The notes under the pieces: model-generated
Databases searched by the model: none
Told to the model about the DNA's origin: nothing
Seen by the model: the letters and a program-made list of their open reading frames with translations, nothing else
Program-made: the position numbers and the translations under genes
Shown: one piece after another, positions 55,804 to 64,000 of the stretch
Numbering within the stretch: the stretch's first letter is position 1
How the letters are laid out: every line of letters begins with the position of its first letter
Origin: Mucilaginibacter sp. MD40
Lineage (GTDB): Bacteria > Bacteroidota > Bacteroidia > Sphingobacteriales > Sphingobacteriaceae
Direction: 5' to 3'
Assembly (NCBI RefSeq): GCF_002288635.1
Contig: NZ_NRSW01000001.1
Span: 1,642,548-1,706,547, forward strand
DNA: 64,000 nucleotides

Positions 55804-56664
55804 ATGAAAGGTATCATATTAGCAGGCGGATCGGGTACAAGGCTTTATCCCATTACAAAGGCCATAAGTAAGCAGTTAATGCCTATTTACGATAAGCCGA
55901 TGATTTACTACCCGCTATCGGTGTTGATGCTGGCGGGCATCAGTGAGATATTGATTATTACCACACCCGAGGATAATGCCGGTTTTAAGCGGCTTTTAGG
56001 TACCGGTGAAGAGCTTGGCTGCAGGTTTGAGTATGCCGTACAGGAGCAGCCCAACGGTCTTGCGCAGGCCTTTGTAATAGGGGCCGATTTTGTTGGAAAA
56101 GATAAAGTAGCTTTGGTCTTAGGCGATAATATTTTTTACGGTTCGGGTTTTAGTAAACTGATACAAAGCTTTAATAATGTTGATGGCGCCGCCATATTTG
56201 CCTACCCCGTTGCCGATCCGGAGCGGTATGGTGTGGTGGAATTTGATAAGGGTAACAAAGCCATATCTATCGAAGAAAAACCATTGAAGCCAAAATCTAA
56301 ATTCGCGGTACCGGGCCTGTATTTTTATGACAACAGCGTTATTGAAATAGCTAAGAACATTGCTCCATCTCCAAGAGGTGAATACGAAATAACCGATGTG
56401 AACAAAGTTTACCTGGAGCAAGGTAAACTGCAGGTAGGTGTAATGGACCGCGGAACAGCTTGGCTGGACACCGGTACTTTTGACTCACTAAGCGATGCTA
56501 CCGAATTTGTAAGGGTAATTGAAAAACGGCAGTCCAAAAAAATTGGGTGTATAGAAGAGGTAGCTTATTTAATGGGCTATATCAATGCATCTCAATTAGC
56601 TATTCTTGCTGATAAATATAGCAAAAGCGGCTACGGACAATACCTAAAAAACCTGCTTAGCTAA
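55804..56664 (+). CDS. rfbA: Glucose-1-phosphate thymidylyltransferase
   Basis: 286 aa; first step to dTDP-sugars. [46 protein letters not shown], and the C-terminal [18 protein letters not shown]. Completes a fcl-rfbD-rfbA unit supplying two deoxysugars, presumably for LPS or capsule. Confidence 0.97.
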   Translation: MKGIILAGGSGTRLYPITKAISKQLMPIYDKPMIYYPLSVLMLAGISEILIITTPEDNAGFKRLLGTGEELGCRFEYAVQEQPNGLAQAFVIGADFVGKDKVALVLGDNIFYGSGFSKLIQSFNNVDGAAIFAYPVADPERYGVVEFDKGNKAISIEEKPLKPKSKFAVPGLYFYDNSVIEIAKNIAPSPRGEYEITDVNKVYLEQGKLQVGVMDRGTAWLDTGTFDSLSDATEFVRVIEKRQSKKIGCIEEVAYLMGYINASQLAILADKYSKSGYGQYLKNLLS

Positions 56665-56675
56665 GCAGGTTTTTT
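56646..56675 (+). terminator. Terminator overlapping rfbA stop
   Basis: A perfect 30-nt palindrome AAAAAACCTGCTTAG/complement that includes the rfbA stop TAA and ends in TTTTTT. Confidence 0.85.
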
Positions 56676-56696
56676 AGTAAATATAGTAGCTATATA

Positions 56697-58199
56697 TTAA
56701 GCGTGCTGTGGTGTAAACAAACTTTCACCTTGCAACGATTTATCAATCATATTTTTGGTAATGCGTTGTACCTTCTCTTTATCGGCACCGGCCATTCCAC
56801 GTTTGCTGCACCAGTCTGTAGTGGCTGCGTTTACAACGGTGCCTGAAGTAGGTGTTTTTCTAAATACAATAAATGTACCTAAACCGTTGGTCGCTTTTTC
56901 AGGGCCTTCAACGCCACCGTTAACCGCGAAATCGTAACCAAGAAGTTCTATTTTATCAAATTTTAGTTTCGAATTATCAATCACCGGTATTTCTTTTGAA
57001 CCGGGCATGATCATTTTTACTACCGGCGCACCGTCATATTCAACAGTAGGGATCTTTAATATATCACCATTCTTTAAGCCTGTACCTTCAAACAATGGCG
57101 ATTTATCGTTTACTATTTTATAACCGTCTTGCCTGTTGGTTAGTTTAGAGCCATACCCGCCGCCGCTAAAATCGGCACCTATGCTCGAGGTAATAGGATA
57201 TTTAAGAAAATCAGTTTCCCACAAAATGGAGCTGTAAGGCGTGTCTTTCAGAGGATCCAGATTATTATCTTTATAACAGATCATCAGGTTATCCTTCTTG
57301 TTATACCTCACTTGCCAGTACATGGTATTGCCGGATAACACCAGCATGTTTTTACCACTGGCAACAAATTTATCCACGTTTTCACGTGCTGCCCTTGTCC
57401 AGTACTCGCTGTGGCCAACTATCATCAGCAATTTCGACTTTTGGATATTGTTATAATCGTCCAGGTCGGCGTCAGTAATGTAATTTGCATTATAATTCTG
57501 GGTAAGCATCCAAAAGAAAAAGCTCGATGTAAAGTCTTTACGACCTACCAAGCCATCCTGGTATCTCAGATAAGACGAAACGGTTGCCCTGTTTCCCAGA
57601 TCGGGGTCATATGCGCTTTTGCCACCGCCGTAATTGTAGGCGTTATCGGTATTGGTAGGATAAACAATGGTAATATCATACGGGTTTTCGTTATCTGATA
57701 TCACAAAGTAATTAGTACCTCTGAAACGATATACACCCGGCTTAAGCGTATCAGGCAACTTAAATTCGCCGGTTTTCTCGAACTTACAGCCGTCTAACCA
57801 GGGCTTTTCGGTATTTACCTTTTGTACTTTTACAGCTGTGGTATAAGAGGCGTGTATTTTACCATTGAAATCACTTAAAGTAATTATCTGCTTCGGGTTG
57901 TCAGGTCCAGAATAATACAAGGTTATCATATCCCCGGCTTTATAAGAAAGCTTATCGGTGTAGCCGTAAAGGGTTTTACTAAAATCAGTCCCTTTGATAA
58001 GGTTAGGGCCTAACTCTGTAGTGGAATACAAACTTTGGTCATAAACCTTTGGCGGAATGTCGGGATTGGTTGAACCGGTATTTACAGTGTTGCCGGGTTT
58101 GGGTGTAGTGGTAATGATCTCGCTTTTCTTGCATCCAACGAGCACAAGCAAAGCAGAGGCAGATCCTATAAAGGATCGTCTATTAATAGTAGGGGGCAT
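56697..58199 (-). CDS. N,N-dimethylformamidase beta-subunit-like lipoprotein
   Basis: 500 aa. NRRSFIGSASALLVLVGCKK has a twin-arginine pair and a lipobox (LVGC, Cys23), suggesting Tat export and lipidation. The body matches the C-terminal region of dimethylformamidase large subunits: IVGHSEYWTRAARENVDKFV, ASGKNMLVLSGNTMYWQVRY and LLGYDFAVNGG. Small-subunit partner is absent and the substrate is unknown. It is convergent with rfbA. Confidence 0.78.
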   Translation of the reverse strand: MPPTINRRSFIGSASALLVLVGCKKSEIITTTPKPGNTVNTGSTNPDIPPKVYDQSLYSTTELGPNLIKGTDFSKTLYGYTDKLSYKAGDMITLYYSGPDNPKQIITLSDFNGKIHASYTTAVKVQKVNTEKPWLDGCKFEKTGEFKLPDTLKPGVYRFRGTNYFVISDNENPYDITIVYPTNTDNAYNYGGGKSAYDPDLGNRATVSSYLRYQDGLVGRKDFTSSFFFWMLTQNYNANYITDADLDDYNNIQKSKLLMIVGHSEYWTRAARENVDKFVASGKNMLVLSGNTMYWQVRYNKKDNLMICYKDNNLDPLKDTPYSSILWETDFLKYPITSSIGADFSGGGYGSKLTNRQDGYKIVNDKSPLFEGTGLKNGDILKIPTVEYDGAPVVKMIMPGSKEIPVIDNSKLKFDKIELLGYDFAVNGGVEGPEKATNGLGTFIVFRKTPTSGTVVNAATTDWCSKRGMAGADKEKVQRITKNMIDKSLQGESLFTPQHA

Positions 58200-58282
58200 T
58201 TTATTATTATTTAATAACTGATGCTAAAATAGCAATAAGTCATTAATTTTAAATCGCAACTATCTTAAATTTATATTAATTT

Positions 58283-59191
58283 TCAGTTAGTTACAACTTT
58301 TTTCTCTGCAAAAGATATTATTTCAGCAGCGTTTAGCCAATTAAGTTCATTATCCTTCCTAAACCAGGTTAGCTGTCGCTTGGCAAAACGCCTTGTATTC
58401 TGTTTAATTTTGTCAATAGCATCGTTAAGGCTAACCTTACCATCCAGGTAATCAAATAGTTCTACATAGCCAACCGTATTGAGCGCGCCATAATGCCTTA
58501 GCGAATAAAGCTTTTCCACTTCGGGTAAAAGCCCCTCCTGCATCATGACATCCACCCTCATGTTTATCCTGTTATAAAGTTCTTCGCGAGGCAAATCAAT
58601 ACCTATTTTAATGGTGTCAAAACCGCGTTGGTTTTTAGTGCCGGTTAAATAGCTTGACATAGGCTTACCGGTGGCTTCATATATCTCGAGCGCACGTATA
58701 ACCCTTTGCGGGTTGTTAATATCTACCGTATGGTAATAGTCAGGATCAACCAGTTTAAGCTTTTGCTGTAGTTCGGCAATGCCATTAACTGCCAGCTCAG
58801 TATTTAACCGGTCGCGTATGTCAGTATTGGCTGCGGGCAGGTCATCAAAACCTTCCGTTACGGCTTTAATGTATAACCCCGACCCACCTACCATAATTAC
58901 AACTTTGTAAGTTTTAAATAATTGTTCTAAAAGCGCCAGGCATTCGCGTTCGTAATCTCCAACCGAGTAAGGTTCAGTAACACTTAGCGTATCTATAAAA
59001 TAGTGGGGGGCGGCGGCAAGCTCGGTTGTGGTGGGCTTAGCCGTACCGATGGACATTTCACGGAAAAACTGCCTGGAATCGGCCGATACGATAACCGTAT
59101 TGTAATGCTGTGCCAGTTGTATGGCAGCCGCTGTTTTTCCGGATGCTGTAGGGCCGGTAATTACTATTAAAGTAGGGTTGGTAGCGTTCAT
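58283..59191 (-). CDS. miaA: tRNA dimethylallyltransferase
   Basis: 302 aa. Adds isopentenyl to A37 of tRNAs reading UNN codons. P-loop GPTASGKT (13-20), VSADSRQFFREMSIGTAKPT, and VGGSGLYIKAVTEGFDDLP. It ends the minus-strand run from dapD. Confidence 0.97.
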   Translation of the reverse strand: MNATNPTLIVITGPTASGKTAAAIQLAQHYNTVIVSADSRQFFREMSIGTAKPTTTELAAAPHYFIDTLSVTEPYSVGDYERECLALLEQLFKTYKVVIMVGGSGLYIKAVTEGFDDLPAANTDIRDRLNTELAVNGIAELQQKLKLVDPDYYHTVDINNPQRVIRALEIYEATGKPMSSYLTGTKNQRGFDTIKIGIDLPREELYNRINMRVDVMMQEGLLPEVEKLYSLRHYGALNTVGYVELFDYLDGKVSLNDAIDKIKQNTRRFAKRQLTWFRKDNELNWLNAAEIISFAEKKVVTN

Positions 59192-59261
59192 AGATAGAAA
59201 ATGGTTTATAGTTCATGGTTCATAGGTTCTTTGCCATGAACTATGAACCACCAACTATCTA
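59191..59261. repeat. Inverted repeat beside miaA
   Basis: Left arm 59191-59219 with TTTATAGTTCATGG; right arm 59234-59261 with CCATGAACTATGAACC. It fills the gap between miaA and the acidic-tail gene. The words match those at 1041-1152. Confidence 0.75.
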
Positions 59262-59265
59262 CTAA

Positions 59266-59931
59266 TTAATAATCGTCACTGCGTCCGGAACGGCGATCGT
59301 CCTCCTCAAAATTATCATCGTCGCCAAAGCCGAACTCATCTTCTTCAGTCTCTTCTTCCTCGTGTTCATCATCACTACCGCTAAGGTGTTTAGGAGTACT
59401 CTCATCGGCATCGGTTACTTCAGAGAAATCTTCAGCATCTTCAGGGTTAAATTGCATTTCGTTCAAAAAGTCGAAGTCCTCATCAGCAGATGATACCACC
59501 GTTGGGTTAAACACGTTGCCAAATTGCTTTGGCGCTTCGCCAACAGAGCGCACTACGTTAGGATAGGTTACAGCCGGATCCTCGTCCAGAATGATTTTCA
59601 TCAGCTCGACATGAAAGTCAAACGGGCGGTCGAAATTAAAGGTGTAGTAAAATTTCTGATGAGGATCGTCAATATAGTTGCTTAGTTTTGCTTTCTCCAT
59701 CAGCGGGATGTTGCGATCAATCCTTTTTTGATTGGGCATGTAAGTAATCTCATCACCCTTCATCCATTGGTCGTTACTTACGTAGAACGATGATGGATAT
59801 TCGGATTTGTATCCTGTAGACTGATGGATAGCTTTATGAAGATCTTCAAAAGTTTGGTTGGATTTAATATCGATATCCCTCGAAACATCATCGTAATCTT
59901 CAAAAGTAACCCTGAACCTGTATAGTGCCAT
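59266..59931 (-). CDS. pRiA4b ORF3-like protein with acidic tail
   Basis: 221 aa. Residues ~1-125 (LYRFRVTFEDYDDVSRDIDI, TFEDLHKAIHQSTGY, PSSFYVSNDQWMKGDE) match the PRiA4_ORF3-like family, named from a plasmid gene but common on chromosomes. The C-terminal ~50 residues are rich in Glu and Asp and likely disordered. Function unknown; context between cca and miaA may hint at tRNA or RNA work. Confidence 0.75.
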   Translation of the reverse strand: MALYRFRVTFEDYDDVSRDIDIKSNQTFEDLHKAIHQSTGYKSEYPSSFYVSNDQWMKGDEITYMPNQKRIDRNIPLMEKAKLSNYIDDPHQKFYYTFNFDRPFDFHVELMKIILDEDPAVTYPNVVRSVGEAPKQFGNVFNPTVVSSADEDFDFLNEMQFNPEDAEDFSEVTDADESTPKHLSGSDDEHEEEETEEDEFGFGDDDNFEEDDRRSGRSDDY

Positions 59932-59983
59932 TGTGTTTATTTAAGTATAATTTTATCAGAAAAATATTTTATTTAATTAAAAT

Positions 59984-61390
59984 TCAGTTTGCCACAACTT
60001 TCAAGCCAATTTCTTTTCCTTTTTCGATAGTGTATTTTATCGCTGCTTCGCGGTCGTTAGGAATTTCCCCTTCCAGAATAGCCTCGCGTATCTTGTTTTT
60101 GATAATGCCAACTTCGCGGCCCTCACTTATGCCAAATAGTTGCATAATATCCAGGCCGGTTACCGGCGGCTGCCAATTGCGTATGTTATCGCGTTCTTCC
60201 ACATCTTTGAGCTTTTGTTGTACCAGCTCAAAATTCTGACGGTATTTTTTTACTTTATATTCGTTTTTTGTGGTTACGTCGGCCTTGCATAACAGCATGA
60301 GTGCCTCAATATCGTCACCTGCCTCAAAAAGCAGACGGCGTACGGCAGAATCTGTTACCACTGATTGCGATAATACAATAGGGCGCAGGTGCAGTTGTAC
60401 CAGTTTTTGCACAAACTTCATTTTTTCATTCAAAGGAAGTTTGAGTTGTGTGAAAATTTTAGGTACCATGCGGGCGCCTTTGTCCTCGTGGCCATGAAAC
60501 GTCCAGCCGTGGCCTTGCTCAAAGCGTTTGGTGGCGGGTTTGGCAATATCATGCAATATAGCGGCCCAGCGCAGCCAAAGGTCGCCGGTAGTTTCACAAA
60601 TATTATCCAGTACCTGTAGCGTATGGTAAAAGTTGTCTTTGTGCCCCTTACCGTTGATCACCTCCACGCCATACAATGCAGCCATTTGCGGGAAGATGAT
60701 ATGCAGCAGGCCGGTATCAAATAAATAGTTAAACCCCACGGAAGGTAGTGGCGACAGGATGATCTTATTCAGTTCATCCGTAATGCGTTCCTGCGATACG
60801 ATCTTTATCCGCTGTAAGTTACTTTTTATAGCTGCAACGGCCTCATCATCTATCCTGAAACCCAGCTGTGAGGCAAAACGTATGGCCCGCATCATGCGTA
60901 ATGGGTCGTCTGAGAATGTTTCTACCGGGTTAAGCGGTGTACGCATCAGTTTATTGTTCAGATCTGTAATGCCCTCAAAAGGATCTATTAATTCCCCGTA
61001 ATTATCAGGATGCAACGATATGGCCAGCGCGTTAATGGTAAAATCGCGGCGTTTCTGGTCGTCTTCGAGCGTGCCATTCTCTACAATTGGTTTGCGCGAA
61101 TCAGAACGGTAGCTTTCTTTACGGGCACCAACAAACTCCACCTCCACATCCTGGTAGCGCAGCATAGCCGTCCCGAAGTTCTTGAAAACCGACACTTTAA
61201 CGTTGAGGCTTGCCGCAACCGCTTCGGCAAATTCAATACCGTTACCCAATACAACTACGTCAATATCTTTTGATGGCCTGTTCAGGAAAATATCGCGCAC
61301 GTAACCGCCAATTGCGAAAGCCTGTACATTTTTTTCGGCAGCAAGTTTAGAAATAACAGAAAATACCGGATGTTGCAGGTGTTGTTTCAT
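59984..61390 (-). CDS. cca: CCA tRNA nucleotidyltransferase
   Basis: 468 aa. Adds or repairs the 3' CCA, needed because none of the six tRNA genes here encodes it. Nucleotidyltransferase core [20 protein letters not shown] (GG28, D42, D44), [12 protein letters not shown], head/body [11 protein letters not shown] and an HD domain [14 protein letters not shown] 61390 is chosen ([10 protein letters not shown]); a longer frame overlaps tsaC. Confidence 0.96.
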   Translation of the reverse strand: MKQHLQHPVFSVISKLAAEKNVQAFAIGGYVRDIFLNRPSKDIDVVVLGNGIEFAEAVAASLNVKVSVFKNFGTAMLRYQDVEVEFVGARKESYRSDSRKPIVENGTLEDDQKRRDFTINALAISLHPDNYGELIDPFEGITDLNNKLMRTPLNPVETFSDDPLRMMRAIRFASQLGFRIDDEAVAAIKSNLQRIKIVSQERITDELNKIILSPLPSVGFNYLFDTGLLHIIFPQMAALYGVEVINGKGHKDNFYHTLQVLDNICETTGDLWLRWAAILHDIAKPATKRFEQGHGWTFHGHEDKGARMVPKIFTQLKLPLNEKMKFVQKLVQLHLRPIVLSQSVVTDSAVRRLLFEAGDDIEALMLLCKADVTTKNEYKVKKYRQNFELVQQKLKDVEERDNIRNWQPPVTGLDIMQLFGISEGREVGIIKNKIREAILEGEIPNDREAAIKYTIEKGKEIGLKVVAN

Positions 61391-61445
61391 AGTGTAGGCT
61401 GCGAACAGGCTCGTATTGGCAGAGGCAAATTTAATATTATAATTT

Positions 61446-62012
61446 TTAACGGCGTATAAATTCAAATGTGCCGTTTGGAGCCAGCCGCATAATGGTCGAT
61501 GGCTTTTTTATTTCAGTAAGGTGCTGATCAACGTCTACCACGTAATCAACCCCATCTATTATATCCTGTGATATTTTACCAAAATACTCCGGTGAAGGCT
61601 CCCCACTGATATTGGCCGAAGTGCTAACCAGAGGTTTGCGCAGGCGTTGTATCAGTTGCTGGCAAAAGGGGTGGCTGGTTACCCTAATACCCACACTGCC
61701 ATCATCAGAAATAAGTGCAGCAGGGAGGTTTTTGGCACCCGGCATTACCAGCGTAAGCGGATTTTCCGCGTATTCTATCAATGTGTAAGCAATGTCAGGT
61801 ACTTCCTGTATGTAGCTTTGCAATTTGTTGTCTACATCAACCAGAATAATCATGCTTTTGCTTTCCTCACGTTGTTTAAGCGCGAAGATCCGTTTAATGG
61901 CATCGGTATTGGTAGCATCGCAGCCTATACCCCAGATAGTATCGGTAGGGTAGAGGATGATACCGCCCTCCTGTACTATCTTCAGCGCTTTATTAACTTC
62001 GTCTTTAAGCAT
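61446..62012 (-). CDS. tsaC: L-threonylcarbamoyladenylate synthase (Sua5/YciO/YrdC)
   Basis: 188 aa; makes the threonylcarbamoyl-AMP for t6A37 of ANN-decoding tRNAs. [49 protein letters not shown] and [12 protein letters not shown]. Its start overlaps the GT9 gene end by 8 nt, so translational coupling is likely. Confidence 0.95.
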   Translation of the reverse strand: MLKDEVNKALKIVQEGGIILYPTDTIWGIGCDATNTDAIKRIFALKQREESKSMIILVDVDNKLQSYIQEVPDIAYTLIEYAENPLTLVMPGAKNLPAALISDDGSVGIRVTSHPFCQQLIQRLRKPLVSTSANISGEPSPEYFGKISQDIIDGVDYVVDVDQHLTEIKKPSTIMRLAPNGTFEFIRR

Positions 62013-62991
62013 AATTAAGGTACAAACTTAAGGCTTTTATTATTTTTTTCTCATCAAGCATTTCCATACACTTCGGGATGCCATATAATTTGCAGGTATT
62101 ACGTACACACGGTTCGCATGGCAATTCACCGTAACGTATGACCTGCAGATTAGTTTTATTATAAGGCGCCGTATTCCGTTCATCTCCCGCTCCAAAAAGA
62201 ACAATAGTTGGTGTGTCTACCGCATTAGCCAGATGCGCAGGCCCAGAATCCGTTGTCAGTACCGCTTTAGCGCCGGCCATCAGTTCTGCCAATCCTTTTA
62301 AATTAGTTTTACCGGCTTGGTTATGTAAGCGGTTCGGGTTGTTGGTTTCTTTAAGTAGTTCATCAATATAAGGGGCTTCTTTAGGAGAACCAACAAACAC
62401 GAAGTCCAAATTTGTAAAATGTGCCGTAAGCGCATTAATAATACTTCGGCCTTTATCAACCGGAATACGGCGGGATGAAGCTTCGGAGTTAAAGTTAATA
62501 ATTACTTTATTACTGGTGTCTTGGGATGCAGCAGCTTTTAAGTCTACATTTCGGTGTAGCACGGGTTTGTTAGTTACCGCTTCCAGTAAACAGATATATT
62601 CATCAACCCGGTGCAGGCCAACAGGCTTCTTAACTGATGTAGTCAGTAAGAATACGCCGCCTTCTTTACGGAACCCAACACGTTGTTTGGCGCTGCTTGC
62701 CCATGCCATTACAAATGACGAAAGCGAATGCGGCAGGTTAAAGTAAATATCGTAGCGCTCAGGTTTAAGCGATTTACCGAAACGATAAACGCCCTTTAAT
62801 CCGGGATGATCTTGTTTTGAAAATGAATAGACTTTATTGATGCCTGGGATGAGTTCGGCAATGCCCGTTAATTCTTTTTTGATGATTACATCAATTGTGG
62901 CATCACGGTATTCGGCTTTAACGGCATTAACAAAGGCGGTAGCCATTACCACATCGCCAAGCCAGTTAGGAAGCCGAATGAGTATTTTCAT
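62005..62991 (-). CDS. Glycosyltransferase family 9 (heptosyltransferase-like)
   Basis: 328 aa. ILIRLPNWLGDVVMATAFVN and TDSGPAHLANAVDTPTIVLF are GT9/ADP-heptose-LPS heptosyltransferase blocks; the C-terminal part has a four-Cys cluster GELPCEPCVRNTCKLYGIPKC. Transfers a heptose-like sugar to LPS core or a related glycan. The sugar is inferred. Confidence 0.9.
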   Translation of the reverse strand: MKILIRLPNWLGDVVMATAFVNAVKAEYRDATIDVIIKKELTGIAELIPGINKVYSFSKQDHPGLKGVYRFGKSLKPERYDIYFNLPHSLSSFVMAWASSAKQRVGFRKEGGVFLLTTSVKKPVGLHRVDEYICLLEAVTNKPVLHRNVDLKAAASQDTSNKVIINFNSEASSRRIPVDKGRSIINALTAHFTNLDFVFVGSPKEAPYIDELLKETNNPNRLHNQAGKTNLKGLAELMAGAKAVLTTDSGPAHLANAVDTPTIVLFGAGDERNTAPYNKTNLQVIRYGELPCEPCVRNTCKLYGIPKCMEMLDEKKIIKALSLYLNYA

Positions 62992-62997
62992 GATTAA

Positions 62998-63070
62998 GTT
63001 GATTAAGTGAATAGTTGATTAGGTGAGTCGTTGTAAAAGAAAAACAACTCACCTAATCAACTTAATCAAC
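62998..63070. repeat. Inverted repeat beside GT9 gene
   Basis: Left arm 62998-63034 holds GTTGATTAAG and GTTGATTAGGTGAG; right arm 63044-63070 holds CTCACCTAATCAACTTAATC. The arms match except for two short insertions. It fills the 86-nt gap to dapD and shares GTTGATTAGGT with 53859-53965. Confidence 0.8.
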
Positions 63071-63077
63071 AAAGTAC

Positions 63078-63893
63078 TTATACAGCAACATTATTATCCC
63101 TTAACGCGTCGTTAAGCGATGTTTTTTTGTCGGTTGATTCTTTACGTTTACCAATAATCAGCGCGCATGGCACCTGGTACTCTCCGGCAGGGAAAGTTTT
63201 GGTATACGAACCAGGTATAACTACTGAGCGTGCCGGCACGCGGCCTTTGTACTCAACAGGTGTTGAACCGGTAACATCAATTATTTTGGTTGATGCGGTT
63301 AAAACCACATTGGCACCTAATACCGCTTCGGACTCAACATGCACACCTTCCACAACTATAGCGCGTGAGCCAAGGAAACAGTTATCCTCAATAATTACAG
63401 GTGATGCCTGCACCGGTTCCAGCACGCCGCCTATGCCTACGCCACCGCTCAGGTGAACGTGTTTACCAATTTGCGCGCATGAGCCAACGGTTGCCCAGGT
63501 ATCTACCATGGTGCCTTCATCAACATAAGCGCCAATGTTTACATATGATGGCATCATGATTACCCCTTTGGCCAGGTAAGCGCCATAACGGGCAATACCA
63601 TGAGGAACTACACGCACACCAAGCTCTTTATAGTTTGTTTTGAGCTTCATTTTATCATAAAAAACAAAGGGGCCTGTTTTGATTTCTTCCATAGCGCGGG
63701 TAGGGAAGTAGAGTATAACGGCTTTCTTTATCCAGTCGTTTGTGTGCCAGCGAGAGCCAATAAGCTCTGAAACACGTATTTCGCCTTTATCAAGGCGGTC
63801 AATAACCGCTTCAATAGCATTAATATATTCACCAAAATTTAAAAGGTTGCGGTCTTCCCAGGCATCCTCAATAAGTTTCTTCAGGTTAAGCAT
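63078..63893 (-). CDS. dapD: Tetrahydrodipicolinate N-succinyltransferase
   Basis: 271 aa from ATG 63893 (MLNLKKLIEDAWEDRN). Left-handed beta-helix acyltransferase of lysine and meso-diaminopimelate synthesis: ARYGAYLAKGVIMMPSYVNI, GAYVDEGTMVDTWATVGSCA, SGGVGIGGVLEP. First gene of the minus-strand run. Confidence 0.97.
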   Translation of the reverse strand: MLNLKKLIEDAWEDRNLLNFGEYINAIEAVIDRLDKGEIRVSELIGSRWHTNDWIKKAVILYFPTRAMEEIKTGPFVFYDKMKLKTNYKELGVRVVPHGIARYGAYLAKGVIMMPSYVNIGAYVDEGTMVDTWATVGSCAQIGKHVHLSGGVGIGGVLEPVQASPVIIEDNCFLGSRAIVVEGVHVESEAVLGANVVLTASTKIIDVTGSTPVEYKGRVPARSVVIPGSYTKTFPAGEYQVPCALIIGKRKESTDKKTSLNDALRDNNVAV

Positions 63894-63898
63894 CAGTA

Positions 63899-63906
63899 CA
63901 AAAATA
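63899..63906 (-). promoter_or_regulatory. -7 element of dapD
   Basis: On the minus strand TATTTTTG, 5 nt before the dapD ATG, a nearly leaderless arrangement. Confidence 0.55.
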
Positions 63907-63964
63907 AATTTCGCCAAATTAAAGGATTTTTGGGGACATTTGTTTGATTATAGTGATAAGATAT

Positions 63965-64000
63965 ATGCCTGAGAAAGATAAATTAAGGATAGATAAGTAT
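63965..64000 (+). CDS. S4-domain RNA-binding protein, 5' fragment
   Basis: Twelve codons from ATG 63965 to the window edge read MPEKDKLRIDKY, the usual N-terminus of Bacteroidota small S4-domain (HslR-like) RNA-binding proteins, which continue beyond the window. Too short to confirm. It is divergent from dapD, 71 nt between starts. Confidence 0.6.
   Translation, partial: MPEKDKLRIDKY

Noticed and set aside
59266-59931. Transposon passenger gene because of the family's plasmid-derived name
   Set aside because: No transposase, inverted repeats or target duplications around it, and neighbours are core genes.

Overview
The window is a continuous piece of chromosome from a member of the Bacteroidota, most likely family Sphingobacteriaceae (Mucilaginibacter- or Pedobacter-like). 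This rests on several things. Several genes and the tRNA-tuf leader are preceded by the TAnnTTTG -7 element, and most genes lack a Shine-Dalgarno (SD) sequence, while rpsU carries a perfect one. A DUF2723/GT117 giant membrane protein, a CarboxypepD_reg-plus-barrel outer-membrane protein, GH30/GH43/GH109 enzymes and HemC-HemD and ribosomal proteins of Bacteroidota type point the same way. I see no prophage, transposase, CRISPR array or rRNA operon. The species is an inference.

Layout. 0-4 kb: heme genes hemB and a fused hemC-hemD, then a pentameric ligand-gated-channel homologue, all on the minus strand. 4-15 kb: accessory metabolism and regulators. These are an XRE regulator; a LacI regulator, N-acetylhexosamine-kinase-like protein and GH109 set that reads as an amino-sugar salvage unit; an AraC regulator with a siderophore-interacting flavoprotein; DUF72; a TetR/SDR pair with two matching operators; an internally duplicated Spy-like protein; a serine hydrolase; and lipoproteins. 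15-24 kb: an AsmA-like protein, an overlapping HipA-like kinase/DUF3037 pair, ThuA, GH30 and a GH43-discoidin enzyme. 24-38 kb: accA, serine hydrolase-TPR, rplY, prs, tRNA-Gln, DUF2723, pth, an outer-membrane barrel, an ArsC-like protein and an M1 peptidase.

38-53.5 kb is the core gene-expression block: rpsU-xerC-hpf, then tRNA-Thr, Tyr, Gly, Thr, tuf, tRNA-Trp, secE, nusG, rplK, rplA, rplJ, rplL, rpoB and rpoC. 53.5-64 kb holds DUF3467, deoxysugar-nucleotide genes (fcl, rfbD, rfbA), a dimethylformamidase-like lipoprotein, and a minus-strand run dapD, a GT9 heptosyltransferase, tsaC, cca, a pRiA4b-ORF3-like protein and miaA. Three of these act on tRNA maturation. The first 12 codons of an S4-domain protein run off the right edge.

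The most unusual signal lies between the genes. At least nine intergenic spacers hold long inverted repeats whose arms each carry a short word twice. The word differs between loci but is shared by pairs of distant loci. They lie inside the nusG-rplK, rpoB-rpoC, hemC-hemB and GT9-dapD spacers and between tRNAs, so they are probably not simple terminators. The second notable signal is that rpsU and hpf, in one apparent operon, both carry strong SD sequences in a lineage whose ribosomes normally hide the anti-SD. No gap between genes exceeds 300 bases.
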